A stretch of 64,000 bases of DNA from Aptenodytes patagonicus. Its lineage: Eukaryota > Chordata > Aves > Sphenisciformes > Spheniscidae. Every line of letters starts with the position of its first letter. Position 1 is the stretch's first letter. The translations under genes and the position numbers were made by a program. Where the stretch lies: assembly GCF_965638725.1 (NCBI RefSeq), contig NC_134981.1, forward strand, positions 45,784,849 through 45,848,848, given 5' to 3'. Positions 20,718-33,285 of the stretch are shown here, in pieces. A model generated the notes under the pieces. It searched no databases. It worked only from the letters and a program-made list of their open reading frames with translations, and had not been told where the DNA came from.

Positions 20718-23425
20718 AGAATCATAGAATAGTTTGGGTTGGAAGGGACCTCTAAAGGTCATCTAGTCCAACCCCCCTGCCGTGGGCAGGGACATCTGCA
20801 ACTAGATCAGGTTGCTCAGAGCCCCGTCCAACCTGACCTGGAATGTTTCCAGGGATGGGGCATCCACCACCTCTCTGGGCAACCTGTGCCAGTGTTTCAC
20901 CACCCTCAGCGTAAAAAATTTCTTCCTTATATCTAGTCTAAATCTACCCCCCTTTAGTTTAAAGTAGAGTAGAGGGGCAGAATCACCTCCCTCGACCTGC
21001 TGGCCGTGCTTCTTTTGATGCAGCCCAGGATACGATTGGCCTTCTGGGCTGCGAGCGCACATTGGCGGCTCATGTCCAGCTTCTCATCCACCAGTACCCC
21101 CAAGTCCTTCTCGGCAGGGCTGCTCTCAATCCCTTCATCCCCCAGCCTGTATTGATACTGGGGGTTGCCCCGACCCAGGGGCAGGACCTTGCACTTGGCC
21201 TTGTTGAACCTCATGAGGTTCACACGGGCCCACTTCTCGAGCTTGTCCAGGTCCCTCTGGATGGCATCCCGTCCCTCTGGCGTGTCGACCGCTCCACTCA
21301 GCTTGGTGTCACCTGCAAACTTGCTGAGGGTGCACGCGATCCCACTGTCTATGTCATTGATGAAGATATTAAACAGTACCGGTCCCAATACGGACCCCTG
21401 CGGGACGCCACTCGTCACCAATCTCCATCTGGACCTTGAGCCGTTGACCACTGCCCTCTGGATGCGACCATCTAACCAATTCCTCACCCACCGGACAGTC
21501 CACCCATCAAATCCATACCTCTCCAGTTTAGAGAGAAGGATGTTGTGGGGGACCGTGTCAAAGGCCTTACAGAGGTCCAGATAGATGACATCTGTAGCCC
21601 TTCCCGTGTCCACTGATGTAGTCGCTCCATCATAGAAGGCCACTAGGTTAGTCAGGCAGGACTTGCCCTTGGTGAAGCCATGCTGGCTGTCTCGAATCAC
21701 CTCCCTGTCCTCCATGGGCCTTAGCATAGCTTCCAGGAGGATCTGTTCCATGATCTTCCCAGGCACAGAGGTGAGACTGACTGGCCTGTAGTTCCCCTGG
21801 GTCTTCCTTTTTTCCCTTTTTAAAAATGGGGGTTATGTTTCCCTTTTTCCAGTCAGTGGGAACTTCTCCGGACTGCCACGACTTCTCAAATACGATGGAT
21901 ACTGGCTTAGCAGCTTCATCCGCCAGGTCCTTCAGGACCCGCGGATGGATCTCATCGGGTCCCATGGACTTGTGCACCTTCAGGTGCCTTAGATGGTCTC
22001 GAACCTGATGTTCTCCCACAGTGGGCGGCTCTTCATTCTCCCAGTCCCCGCCTTTGCCTTCTGCGGCTTGGGCGGTGAGGCTCGAGCACTTGCCGGTGAA
22101 GACCGAGGCAAAAAAGTCATTGAGTACCTCCGCCTTCTCCGTGTCCCGGGTAACCAGGTCTCCCGTTTTGTTCCGGAGAGGGCCCACCTTTTCCCTCGTC
22201 TTCCTTTTATCCCCGACGTACCTATAGAATCTTTTCTTGTTGCCCTTGATGTCCCTGGCCAGGTTTAATTCTATCAGGGCTTTAGCTTTCCTAACCTGAT
22301 CCCTGGCTGCTCGGACAATTTCTCTGTATTCCTTGCAGGCTACCTGTCCTTGCTTCCACCCTCTGTAGGCTTCCTTTTTGTGTTGGAGTTTGTCCAGGAG
22401 CTCCTTGTTCATCCCTGCAGGCCTCCTGGTGTTTTTGCCTGACTTCCTCTTTGTTGGGATGCATCGCTCCTGAGCTTGGAGGAGGTGATCCTTGACTATT
22501 ACCCGGGTTTCTTGGGCCCCTCTTCCCTCCAGGGCTTTGTCCCATGGCACTCTACCAAGCAGATCCCTGAAGAGGCCAAAGTCCGCTCTCCTGAAGTCCA
22601 GGGTAGTGAGCTTGCTGTGCGCCCTCCTCGGTGCCCTAAGGATCTTGAACTCCACCATTTTGTGGTCACTGCAGCCCAGGCTGCCCTTGAGCTTCACATT
22701 CCCCACCAGCCCCTCCTTGTTGGTGAGAACAAGGTCCAGCGTAGCACCTCTCCTCGTTGGCTCCTCTACCACTTGGAGAAGGAAGTTATCATTGACGCAT
22801 TCCAGGAACCTTCTGGATTGCTTATGCCCTGCCGTGTTGTCCCTCCAACAGATGTCGGGGTGGCTGAAGTCCCCCATGAGGACCAGGGCTTGTGAGCGTG
22901 AGGCTGCTCCTATCTGTCTATAGAGGGCCTCATCCGCTCGGTCTTCCTGGTCGGGTGGCCTGTAGCAGACCCCCACTGTAATGTCACCTGTCCCTGCCTT
23001 CCCTTTAATCCTGACCCACAACCTCTTGGTTGGCTCCTCATCCATCCCCAGGCAGAGCTCCGTGCACTGCAGCTGGTCATTGACATAGAGGGCGACACCC
23101 CCTCCTCGTCTCCCCTGCCTGTCCTTCCTAAAGAGCCTGTATCCCTCCATCCCAACACTCCAATCATAGGAGCCATCCCACCATGTCTCCGTGATGCCAA
23201 TAAGGTCGTAGCCCTGCAGGCGTGCGCACGTCTCGAACTCCTCTTGTTTATTCCCCATGCTACGTGTGTTTGCATAGAGACATTGAAGCTGGGCCCCGGA
23301 TGAAGCTGTCTTACTGGCTGGAGTTCCTTTGTGCTGCTCTTCAGGCGCTCGCCTGCTGACCTGTGTTCCTTCTCCAGGCTCTGGGCATCTATCGCTGGCC
23401 CTGGCATCAAACTGGTAGGAGTTGT
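20718..23425 (-). mobile_element. CR1 LINE inserted in ERV-L copy B gag
   Basis: The 3' octamer end is at 20718 and the 5'-truncated end at 23425. A six-base duplication CATGTT (20712-20717 and 23426-23431) flanks it, and gag resumes exactly after it. It carries the endonuclease and RT parts of ORF2 but has an internal deletion near 20955 that joins LPLYST to the 3' UTR. Confidence 0.9.
20954..23258 (-). pseudogene. CR1 ORF2 (endonuclease and RT), frameshifted and 3'-deleted
   Basis: Starts [11 protein letters not shown]. The endonuclease carries [24 protein letters not shown] and CSDHKMVEF. After a linker the RT has [41 protein letters not shown] and [16 protein letters not shown] one-base insertion near 21798 shifts the frame between the two halves. 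The catalytic box reads FAGD (21308-21319) instead of the FADD usual in CR1. The C-terminal part after LPLYST is absent. The product is expected to be non-functional. Confidence 0.85.
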
Positions 23426-23431
23426 CATGTT

Positions 23432-24316
23432 GTCACGTGGCTGCTCCAATGCTGGGATAATGGGGCCAGTAGCCTGGAATTAGAGGGTAAAGAAGCCAAG
23501 CAGCTGGGATCCCTTTCCAGGGAAGGGGGCATGACAAAGCGATTGGAAAAGGGACACAAATCCTCAGCCTCTGGAGGCGACTCCTGTCAAGCGTGAAGGA
23601 AAGGTATCCCTTCAAGGAAGATGCATATGTCGCCCAGGCAAGTGGACCACCATGGAGAAGGGTATCCAGTTCCTGAGGGAATTAGCTGTGCTGGAGGTGA
23701 TTTCTGGTGACCTGAGCAATGAACAGCTATCCAAAGATCCAGATGAAGTCAAGTGCACACGACCCATGTGGCGGAAGTTTGTAAGGAGCGCACCATCGTC
23801 ATATGCCAACTCATTGGCAGTGATGACCTGGAAAGATGGAGAGGGACAAACGGTGGATGAATTGGTTAGTCAACTCTGGGAATAAGAAGAAAGTCTCTCT
23901 TCCTCCCTCATCTCGGCTGTGGAGAAACTGTCCCAGGAGGTCCAGCAACTCAGAGAGGATAGGTCCTACTCCTCACCTGTACGGACCAGTATCTCGGCTA
24001 TTAGGAGTCAGCGTTCTTTTGCTCGAGAGAGAGAATATAAAGGGTACACACCACGGGGCACCCTATGGTTTTACCTGCGTGACCACGGAGAGGACATGAG
24101 GAAGTGGGATGGAAAACCTACCTCAGCCCTAGGGGCACAGGTACGTGAGTTGCAAGGGAAAACAATCACAAAAGGGGGTTCTTCCAGGAAAATTGCTGCT
24201 CCAGTTTCCAGCGGGCAGTTCCCCAGACAGGGTAGAAGGGCTGATCCTACTTCTGTTTATTAATAAGGGGACTTTTGATTCGATTTCGAAGTTACAAATA
24301 CTCTGACCAGGACTAG
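23432..24316 (+). pseudogene. ERV-L copy B gag, C-terminal part
   Basis: Resumes at [19 protein letters not shown] after the CR1. A frameshift near 23580 and a stop near 23885 split the capsid-like region. SYSSPVRTSISAIRSQRS and KWDGKPTSALGAQV follow. The last 60 bases are more diverged from the other copies and contain stops, but the final GAC TAG AGG GGC CCT is conserved. Confidence 0.8.
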
Positions 24317-26250
24317 AGGGGCCCTGCCTCCAGCCAGGGGGAGGAAAGGGACAACCGGGTTTACTGGACTGTGTGGATTCGGTGGCCTGGCACATCAGGC
24401 CCACAGGAGTATAAGGCTCTAGTAGACACTGGTGCACAGTGCACCCTAATGCCATCAAGCTATATAGGGGCAGAACCCATCTGTATTTCTGGGGTGACGG
24501 GGGGATCCCAACAGCTAACTGTATTGGAAGCCGAAGTGAGTCTAACTGGGAACGGGTGGCAGAAGCACCCCATTGTGACTGGCCCAGAGGCTCCGTGCAT
24601 CCTTGGCATAGACTACCTCAGGAGAGGGTATTTCCAGGACCCAAAAGGGTACCGGTGGGCTTTTGGTATAGCTGCCTTGGAGACGGAAGAAATTAAACAG
24701 CTGTCCACCTTGCCTGGTCTCTCGGAGGACCCACCTGTTGTGGGGTTGCTGAAGGTCGAAGACCAACAGGTGCCAATCGCAACCACAACGGTGCAACAAC
24801 GGCAATACATACCAACCGAGACTCCCTGATTCCCATCGATAAGCTGATTCGTCGACTGGAGAGCCAAGGAGTGATCAGCAAGACCCGCTCACCCTTTAAC
24901 AGTCCCATATGGCCAGTGCGGAAGTCTAATGGAGAGTGGAGACAAACAGTAGACTATCGTGGCCTGAACGAAGCCACGCCACCGCTGAGTGCTGCCGTGC
25001 CGGACATGCTAGAACTTCAGTACAAACTGGAGTCAAAGGCAGCCAAGTGGTATGCCACAGTTGATATTGCTAATGCGTTTTTCTCAATCCCTTTGGCAGC
25101 GGAGTGCAGGCCACAGTTTGCTTTCACTGGGAGGGGCGTCCAGTACACCTGGAACCGACTGCCCCAGGGGTGGAAACACAGCCCCACCATTTGCCATGGA
25201 CTGATCCAGACTGCATTAGAACAGGGTGGAGTTCCGGAACACCTGCAATACATTGATGACATCATCGTGTGGGGCAACACAGCAGGAGAAGTTTTTGAAA
25301 AAGGGAAGGAAATAGTCCAAATCCTGCTGAAGGCCGGTTTTGCCATAAAACAAAGTAAGGTCAAGGGGCCTGCACAGGAGATCCTGTTTTTAGGAATAAA
25401 ATGGCAAGATGGTCGTCGTCAGATCCCAATGGATGTGATCAACAAAATAACAGCCATGTCTCCACCAGCTAGCAGAAAGGAAACACAAGCTTTCTTAGGC
25501 GTCGTGTGTTTTTGGAGAATGCATATTCCAAATTACAGTCTGATTGTAAACCCTCTCTATCAAGTGACCCGAAAAAAGAACGATTTCAAATGGGGCCCTG
25601 AACAACGACAAGCTTTTGAACAAATTAAACGGGAGATAGTTCATGCAGTAGCCCTGGGGCCAGTCCGGGCAGTGCAAGATATAAAAAAGTGCTCTATACC
25701 GCAGCCGGGGAGAATGGCCCTACCTGGAGCCTCTGGCAGAAAGCACCTGAGGAGACTCGAGGTCGACCCCTAGGGTTTTGGAGTCGGGGATACAGGGGAT
25801 CCGAGGCCCGCTATACTCCAACTGAAAAAGAGATATTGGCAGCATATGAAGGGGTTTGAGCTGCTTCGGAAGTGATCGGCACTGAAGCACAGCTCCTCCT
25901 GGCACCCCGACTGCCAGTGATGGGCTGGATGTTCAGAGGGAGGGTCCCCTGTACCCATCATGCAACTGATGCTACATGGAGTAAGTGGGTCGCACTGATC
26001 ACACAACGGGCTCGAATAGGAAACCCCAGTCGCCCAGGAATCCTGGAAGTGATCATGGATTGGCCAGAGGGCAAAGATTTTGGAATATCGCCAGAGGAGG
26101 AGGTGACGGGTGCTGAGGAGGCCCCGATGTATAATGAACTACCAGAAAATGAGAAGCAATATGCCCTGTTCACTGATGGGTCCTGTCGCCTTGTGGGAAA
26201 GCATCGGAGGTGGAAAGCTGCTGTATGGAGTCCTATGCGACAAGTTGTAG
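24317..26250 (+). pseudogene. ERV-L copy B pro-pol, first part (protease, RT, start of RNase H)
   Basis: Protease DTGAQCTLM (about 24429), RT SPFNSPIWPVRKSNGEWR, LPQGWKHSPT and YIDDIIVWG (about 25252). Frameshifts near 24820 and 25690, and TGA at about 25858 in the YEGV-AAS segment. RNase H starts FTDGS (about 26171). It is cut by copy C after VVET. Confidence 0.85.
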
Positions 26251-26255
26251 AAACT

Positions 26256-26803
26256 TGTCGTGGGTTAAACTCATTTGGCAACTAAGCACCACGCAGCCGC
26301 TCGCTCACTCCTCCGCACCTGGTGGGATGGGGGAGAGAATTGGAAGAGCACAAGTGAGAAAAAAACTCGTGGGTTGAGATAAAAAACAGTTTAATAATTG
26401 AAATAAAATGATAATAATAATAATATGATAATAATAATAATACACAAAGCAAGTGATGCACAGTACAGTTGCTCACCACCCGCCGACCGATGCCCAGCCA
26501 GTCCCCAAGCAGGGGTCCCCCCGGCCAGCTTTCCCCAGTTTATGTACTGAGCATGACGTCCCATGGTATGGAATGTCCCTTTGGCCAGTTTGGCTGTGCC
26601 CCCTCCCAGCTTCTTGGGCACCTGCAGCCTTCTCAGTCGGTAGAGCATGGGAAGCTGAAAAGTCCTTGGCTAGTGTAAGCATTACCTAGCAACAATTAAA
26701 ACATCGGTGTGTTATCAACTTTGTTCTCATCCTAAATCCAAAACACAGCACTGTACCAGCTACTAGGAAGGAAATTAACTCTATCCCTACTGAAACCAGG
26801 ACA
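26256..26803 (-). mobile_element. 3' LTR of ERV-L copy C
   Basis: TGTCGTGGGTTAAACTC...CTGAAACCAGGACA on the + strand, with an (AAT)n tract. Lacks the 14-base block, as does its partner LTR. Confidence 0.9.
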
Positions 26804-27251
26804 ATATCCACCCCTTATTCTATACCATCTGCGTCATGCTCGTCTCATATTTTCCAGTATATTTTCAGTAATCACCACCCCCTTTTCTTCAATATATATA
26901 TATGTACACACACAGAGATATCATTCCCTTCATCTGTGGGCCATCCCTCTAAAATGTTCGGTGAGTTCATTTAGTCCATGACTTCGGACTCCATGTGTCA
27001 TAATAATCATCCAGGGCAGGAAAAATGGAGATGGTATGTGGTGTTGGATTGTTTCATGTCGAAGTCAGTTCTGGTACCATCATCACTGTGCTTTGCTTGG
27101 TTTCACTGAAGTTATTCTTCATTAGTCTGGGTGATTCTTATTGTAATTACATTAGTATGGCATATAATATTATTAGTATGATTATTATATCTGTGTATTA
27201 TTAGTATAACTATTATAACTATAATTAGTACTTAACATCACATAATTCAGA
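26804..27251 (-). other. 3' untranslated region of ERV-L copy C
   Basis: Homologous to the copy A 3' UTR, with only a short CA tract and the same AATAAGGGGTGGATA polypurine end. No env. Confidence 0.7.
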
Positions 27252-30200
27252 TCATTGGCTATTCTCACCCAAAATCAAATCCCCTTGAGGTATACATCGG
27301 ACTGCCCCATCCTTCCGCATTATCCACCAAGTGCACCCAGGTCCTTGAGCAAAAGCAATCCCATGGATGGGTCTGCCTCTACCCGAGGCAGGAATAACCC
27401 AGACTGTTTTCCCCAGCATATTTTTTATGTGCACTACAGGGACTTTATTCCCATCTACAGTACGTAAAAGTTCTGACTGGGTAGGGCCTGCTCGATTGGC
27501 AGATCCCCGAGTGTTGACTAACCAGGTGGCCTTTGCTAAATGCGTATCCCAATGTTTGAATGTCCCGCCACCCATTGCTCTCAGCGTAGTCTTTAACAGT
27601 CCATTGTATCGTTTGATTTTCCCGGAGGCTGGTGCATGACAGGGGATGTGATACACCCACTCGATGCCGTGCTCTTTGGCCCAGGCGTCTATGAGGTTGT
27701 TTCGGAAATGAGTCCCGTTGTCTGACTCAATTCTTTCTGGGGTACCATGTCGCCATAGGACTTGCTTTTCAAGGCCCAGGATAGTGTTCTGGGCGGTGGC
27801 ATGGGGCACGGGATATGTTTCCAGCCATCCGGTGGTTGCCTCCACCATTGTAAGCACGTGGCGCTTGCCTTGGCGGGTTTGTGGGAGTGTGATATAATCG
27901 ATCTGCCAGGCCTCCCCATAGTTATATTTCAGCCATCATCCTCCATACCAGAGGGGCTTTAACCGCTTGGCTTGCTTGATTGCAGCGCATGTTTCGCATT
28001 CATGGATAACCGGTGCAATAGTGTCCATGGTCAAGTCCACCCCTCGATCACGAGCCCATCTGTATGTTGCATCTCTTCCTTGGTGACCTGAGGTGTCATG
28101 GGCCCACCGAGGTATAAATCCCTCACCCTTATGTTGCCAGTCCAGCTCCACCTGAGCCACTTCAATCTTAGCAGCCTGATCCACCTGCTGGTTGTTCTGA
28201 TGGTCTTCAGTGGCCCGACTCTTGGGTACGTGAGCATCTACGTGACGGACTTTTACAACCAGGTTCTCCACCCGGGCAGCAATAGCTTGCCACAGTGCGG
28301 CAGCCCAGATGGGTTTGCCTCTGCGCTGCCAGTTGCTCTGCTTCCATTGCTGCAGCCACCCCCACAGGGCATTTGCCACCATCCATGAATCAGTATAGAG
28401 ACAGAGCACTGGCCACTTTTCTCGGTCAGCAATGCCTAAAGCCAGCTGGATGGCCATCACTTCTGCAAATTGGCTCGATTCACCTTCTCCTTCAGCAGTT
28501 TCTGCCACTTGTCGCATAGGACTCCATACAGCAGCTTTCCACCTCCGATGCTTTCCCACAAGACGACAGGACCCATCAGTGAACAGGGCATATTGCTTCT
28601 CATTTTCTGGTAGTTCATTATACATTGGGGCCTCCTCAGCACGCGTCACCTCCTCCTCTGGCGATATTCCAAAATCTTTGCCCTCTGGCCAATCCATGAT
28701 CACTTCCAGGATTCCTGGGCGACTGGGGTTTCCTATTCGAGCCCGTTGTGTGATCAGTGCGACCCACTTACTCCATGTAGCATCAGTTACATGATGGGTA
28801 CAGGGGACCCTCCCTCTGAACATCCAGCCCAGCACTGGCAGTCGGGGTGCCAGGAGGAGCTGTGCTTCAGTGCCGATCACTTCCGAAGCAGCTCGAACCC
28901 CTTCATAGGCTCTGCAGAGGGACCTGGACAGGCTGGATCGATGGGCCCAGGCCAACTGTATGAGGTTCAACAAGGCCAAGTGCCGGGTCCTGCACTTTGG
29001 CCACAACAACCCCATGCAGCGCTACAGGCTTGGGGAAGAGTGGCTGGAAAGCTGCCTGGCGGAAAAGGACCTGGGGGTGCTGGTCAACAGACGGCTGAAC
29101 ATGAGCCGGCAGTGTGCCCAGGCGGCCAAGACGGCCAAAGGCATCCTGGCCTGTATCAGAAATAGTGTGGCCAGCAGGAGTAGGGAAGTGATCGTGCCCC
29201 TGTACTCGGCCCTGGTGAGGCCCCACCTCGACTACTGTGTTCAGTTTTGGGCCCCTCACTACAAGAAGGACGTCGAGGTGCTGGAGCGTGTCCAGAGAAG
29301 GGCAACGAGGCTGGTGAGGGGTCTGGAGAACAAGTCTTATGAGGAGCGGCTGAGGGAACTGGGGTTGTTTAGCCTGGAGAAAAGGAGGCTGAGGGGAGAC
29401 CTCATCGCTCTCTACAACTACCTGAAAGGAGGTTGTAGCGAGGTGGGTGTCGGTCTCTTCTCCCAAGTAACTTGCAATAGCACGAGAGGAAATGGCCTCA
29501 AGTTGTGCCAGGGGAGGTTTAGATTGGATGTGAGGAAAAATTTCTTTCCTGAAAGAGTGGTGAAACATTGGAACAGGCTGCCCAGGGAAGTGGTTGAGTC
29601 CCCATCCCTGGAGGTATTTAAAAGACGTGTAGATGAGGCGCTTAGGACATGGTTTAGTGGGCATGGTGGTGTTGGGTTGTCGGTTGGACTCGATGATCTT
29701 AGAGGTCTTTTCCAACATTAATGATTCTATGATTCTATGATATGCTGCTAATATCTCTTTTTCAGTTGGAGTATAGCGGGCCTCAGATCCCCTGTATCCC
29801 TGACTGCAAAACCCCAGGGGTCGACCTCAAGTCTCCCCAGGTGCTTTCTGCCAGAGGCTCCAGGTACGGCCGTTCTCCCCGGCTGCGGTGTAGAGCACAT
29901 TTTTTACATCTTGTCCTGCCCGGACTGGCCCCAGGGCTACTGCGTGAACTATCTCCTCTTTAATTTGTTCAAAAGCTTGTCGTTGTTCAGGGCCCCATTT
30001 GAAATCGTTCTTCTTCCGGGTCACTTGATAGAGAGGGTTTACAATCAGACTGTAATTTGGAATATGCATTCTCCAAAAACCCACGACGCCTAAGAAAGCT
30101 TGTGTTTCCTTTCTGCTAGTTGGTGGAGACATGGCTGTTATTTTGTTGATCACATCCATTGGGATCTGACGACGACCATCTTGCCATTTTATTCCTAAAA

Positions 30201-31273
30201 ACTGGATCTCCTGTGCAGGTCCCTTGACCTTTACTTTGTTTTATGGCAAAACCGGCCTTCAGCAGGATTTGGACTATTTCCTTCCCTTTTTCAAAAACTT
30301 CTCCTGCTGTGTTGCCCCACACGATGATGTCATCAATGTATTGCAGGTGTTCCGGAGCTCCACCCTGTTCCAGTGCAGTCTGGATCAGTCCATGGCAAAT
30401 GGTGGGGCTGTGTTTCCACCCCTGGGGCAGTCGGTTCCAGGTGTACTGAACACCCCTCCAAGTGAAAGCAAACTGTGGCCTGCACTCTGCTGCCAAAGGG
30501 ATTGAGAAAAATGCATTAGCAATATCAACTGTGGCATACCACTTGGCTGCCTTTGATTACAATTCGTACTGAAGTTCTAGCATGTCCGGCACGGCAGCAC
30601 TCAGCGGTGGCGTGGCTTCGTTCAGGCCACGATAGTCTACTGTTAGTCTCCACTCTCCATTAGACTTCCGCACTGGCCATATGGGACTGTTAAAGGGTGA
30701 GCGAGTCTTGCTGATCACTCCTTTGATCTCCAGTTGACGAATCAGCTCATGAATGGGAATCAAGGAGTCTCGGTTGGTGCGATATTGCTGCCGGTGCACC
30801 ATTGTGGTTGCGATTGGCACCTGTTGGTCTTCGACCTTCAGCAACCCCACAACAGAGGGGTCCTCCGAGAGACCAGGCAAGGTGGACAGCTGTATAATTT
30901 CCTCCGTCTCCAAGGCAGCTATACCAAAAGCCCACCTGTACCCTTTTGGGTCCTTGAAATACCCTCTCCTGAGGTAGTCTATGCCAAGGATGCACGGAGC
31001 CTCTGGGCCAGTCACAATGGGGTGCTTCTGCCACCCGTTCCCAGTTAGACTCACTTCGGCTTCCAATACAGTTAGCTGTTGGGATCCCCCCGTCACCCCA
31101 GAAATACAGATGGGTTCTGCCCCTATATAGCTTGATGGCATTAGGGTACACTGTGCACCGGTGTCTACCAGAGCCTTGTACTCCTGTGGGTCTGATGTGC
31201 CAGGCCACCGAATCCACACAGTCCAGTAAACCCGGTTGTCCCTTTCCTCCCAATGGCTGGAGGCAGGGCCCCT
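27252..31273 (-). pseudogene. ERV-L copy C pro-pol, interrupted by a CR1
   Basis: All domains are recognisable: protease (about 31155), RT with YIDDIIVWG (about 30335), RNase H FTDGS (about 28580), integrase with WQIDYITLP (about 27900), ESDNGTHF and KIKRYNG. Breaks: TAA after LQYEL (about 30557), a one-base insertion near 30232, the CR1 at 28908-29740, and CGA to TGA at about 27934. At the stop found in copies A and B, copy C keeps CGA (VRAAS). Confidence 0.85.
28908..29740 (+). mobile_element. CR1 LINE 3' end of a different subfamily, inside copy C
   Basis: Holds an open reading frame (28960-29721) for the ORF2 C-terminus: [50 protein letters not shown]. It ends with the octamer ATTCTATGATTCTATGA and interrupts the RNase H connection region of copy C at cttcata|tgctgc, with at most a three-base duplication (ATA). 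It differs clearly from the other CR1s, so it comes from another lineage. Confidence 0.9.
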
Positions 31274-31489
31274 CTAGTCCTCCTCACAGTACTCATTTCT
31301 CATTTCTTGTATGTACGAGTCAGAAGTTTCTTCATTAAGATCAAGAGTAAGATCAGCCCTTCTACTCTGTCTGGGGAACTGCCCGCTGGAAACTGGAGCA
31401 GCAATTTTCCTGGAAGAACCTCTTTCTGTGATTGTTTTCCCTTGCAATTCATGTACCCGTGCCCCTAGGGCTGAGGTAGGTTTCCCATC
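31274..31489 (-). pseudogene. ERV-L copy C gag remnant
   Basis: Only the last 72 codons remain (DGKPTSALGARVHELQG ... MRNEYCEED), ending in TAG AGG GGC CCT. The upstream end is joined directly to the U5 edge of the 5' LTR, so leader, PBS and the rest of gag are gone. Confidence 0.9.
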
Positions 31490-32037
31490 TGTCGTGGTTT
31501 AATCTCAGTCGGCTACTAAGCACCACGCAGCCGCTCGCTCACTCCCCCCCGACCCCGGTGGGATGGGGGAGAGAATTGGAAGAGCACAAGTGAGAAAAAC
31601 TCGTGGGTTGAAATAAAAACAGTTTAATAATTGAAATAAAATAATAATAGCATAATAATAGTGTAATAATAATAATAATACACAAAGCAAGTGATGCACA
31701 GTACAATTGCTCACCACCCGCCGACCGATGCCCAGCCAGTCCCCGAGCAGCGGCCCCCCCCGGCCAGCTTTCCCCAGTTTATGTACTGAGCATGACGTCA
31801 CACGGTATGGAATGTCCCTTTGGTCAGTTTGGCTGTGCCCCCTCCCAGCTTCTTGTGCACCTCCAGCCTTCTCAGTCGGCAGAGCATGGGAAGCTGAAAA
31901 GTCCTCGGCTAGTGTAAGCATTACCTAGCAACAACTAAAACATCGGTGTGTTATCAACTTTGTTCTAATCCTAAATCCAAAACACTGCACCAGCTACTAG
32001 AAAGGAAATTAACTCTATCCCTACCGAAACCAGGACA
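31490..32037 (-). mobile_element. 5' LTR of ERV-L copy C
   Basis: Complete TG...CA LTR. It keeps a perfect CRE, TGACGTCA at 31793-31800, about ten bases upstream of the TATA-like ACATAAAC. It directly abuts gag sequence at 31489/31490. Confidence 0.9.
31793..31800. promoter_or_regulatory. perfect CRE/ATF palindrome in the copy C LTR
   Basis: TGACGTCA followed on the - strand by TGCTCAGTACATAAAC. The same octamer is intact in the copy D 3' LTR and decayed by CpG or other changes in the rest, which suggests a CREB/ATF-driven U3 promoter. Confidence 0.6.
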
Positions 32038-32042
32038 AAACT

Positions 32043-33285
32043 GCTGAAGGAGAAGGTGAATCGAGCCAATTTGCAGAAGTAAAGGCCATCCAGCTGGCTT
32101 TAGGCATTGCTGACCGAGAAAAGTGGCCAGTGCTCTGTCTCTATACTGACTCATGGATGGTGGCAAATGCCCTGTGGGGGTGGCTGCAGCAATGGAAGCG
32201 GAGCAACTGGCAGCGCAGAGGCAAACCCATCTGGGCTGCCGCATTGTGGCAAGATGTTGCTGCCCGGGTGGAGAACCTGGTTGTAAAAGTCCGTCACGTA
32301 GATGCTCACGTACCCAAGAGTCGGGCCACTGAAGAACATCAAAACAACCAGCAGGTGGATCAGGCTGCTAAGATTGAAGTGGCTCAGGTGGAGCTGGACT
32401 GGCAACACAAGGGTGAATTATTTATACCTCGGTGGGCCCATGACACCTCAGGTCACCAAGGAAGAGATGCAACATACAGATGGGCTCGTGATCGAGGGGT
32501 GGACTTGACCATGGACACTATTGCACCGGTTATCCATGAATGCGAAACATGCGCTGCAATCAAGCAAGCCAAGTGGTTAAAGCCCCTCTGGTATGGAGGA
32601 CGATGGCTGAAATCTAACTATGGGGAGGCCTGGCAGATCGATTATATCACACTCCCACAAACCCGCCAAGGCAAGCGCCACGTGCTTACAATGGTGGAGG
32701 CAACCACCGGATGGCTGGAAACATATCCCGTGCCCCATGCCACTGCCCGGAACACTATCCTGGGCCTTGAAAAGCAAGTCCTATGGCGACATGGCACCCC
32801 AGAAAGAATTGAGTCAGACAACGGGACTCATTTCCGAAACAACCTCATAGACACCTGGCCCAAAGAGCATGGCACTGAGTGGGTGTATCACATCCCCTGT
32901 CATGCACCAGCTTCCAGGAAAATTGAACGATACAATGGACTGTTAAAGACTACACTGAGAGCAATGGGTGCTGGGACGTTCAAACATTGGGACACACATT
33001 TAGCAAAGGCCACCTGGTTAGTCAACACTCGGGGATCTGCCAATCGAGCTGGCCCTGCCCAGTCAGAACTTTTACGTACTGTAGATGGGAATAAAGTCCC
33101 TGTAGTGCACATAAAAAATATGCTGGGGAAGACAGTCTGGGTTATTCCTGCCTTGGGAAAGCCACACCCATCCGTGGGATTGCTTTTGCTCAAGGACCTG
33201 GGTGCACTTGGTGGATAATGCGGAAGGATGGGGAAGTCCGATGTGTACCTCAAGGGGATTTGAATTTGGGCGAGAATAGCCCATG
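32043..33285 (+). pseudogene. ERV-L copy B pol, second part (RNase H end and integrase)
   Basis: Resumes at GEGESSQFAEVKAIQLAL after copy C. Integrase zinc site HDTSGHQ...HECETC (32440-32560). Core residues are all present: WQIDYITLP, ESDNGTHF, KIERYNG. A frameshift near 33155 alters the C-terminal domain. The rest of pol is broken upstream. Confidence 0.85.

Larger units (their letters stand above)
26256..32037 (-). mobile_element. ERV-L-like provirus, copy C, gag-deleted, nested in copy B pol
   Basis: A perfect five-base duplication AAACT (26251-26255 and 32038-32042) flanks it, and copy B pol resumes in register. Both LTRs are present (26256-26803, 31490-32037), but the PBS and all gag except its last 216 bases are missing. 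Pol holds a CR1 insertion at 28908-29740. Confidence 0.95.

Noticed and set aside
20954..21766. NCBP1 or other host exon within the CR1-rich segment
   Set aside because: The protein is CR1 RT; no splice sites or host domain.
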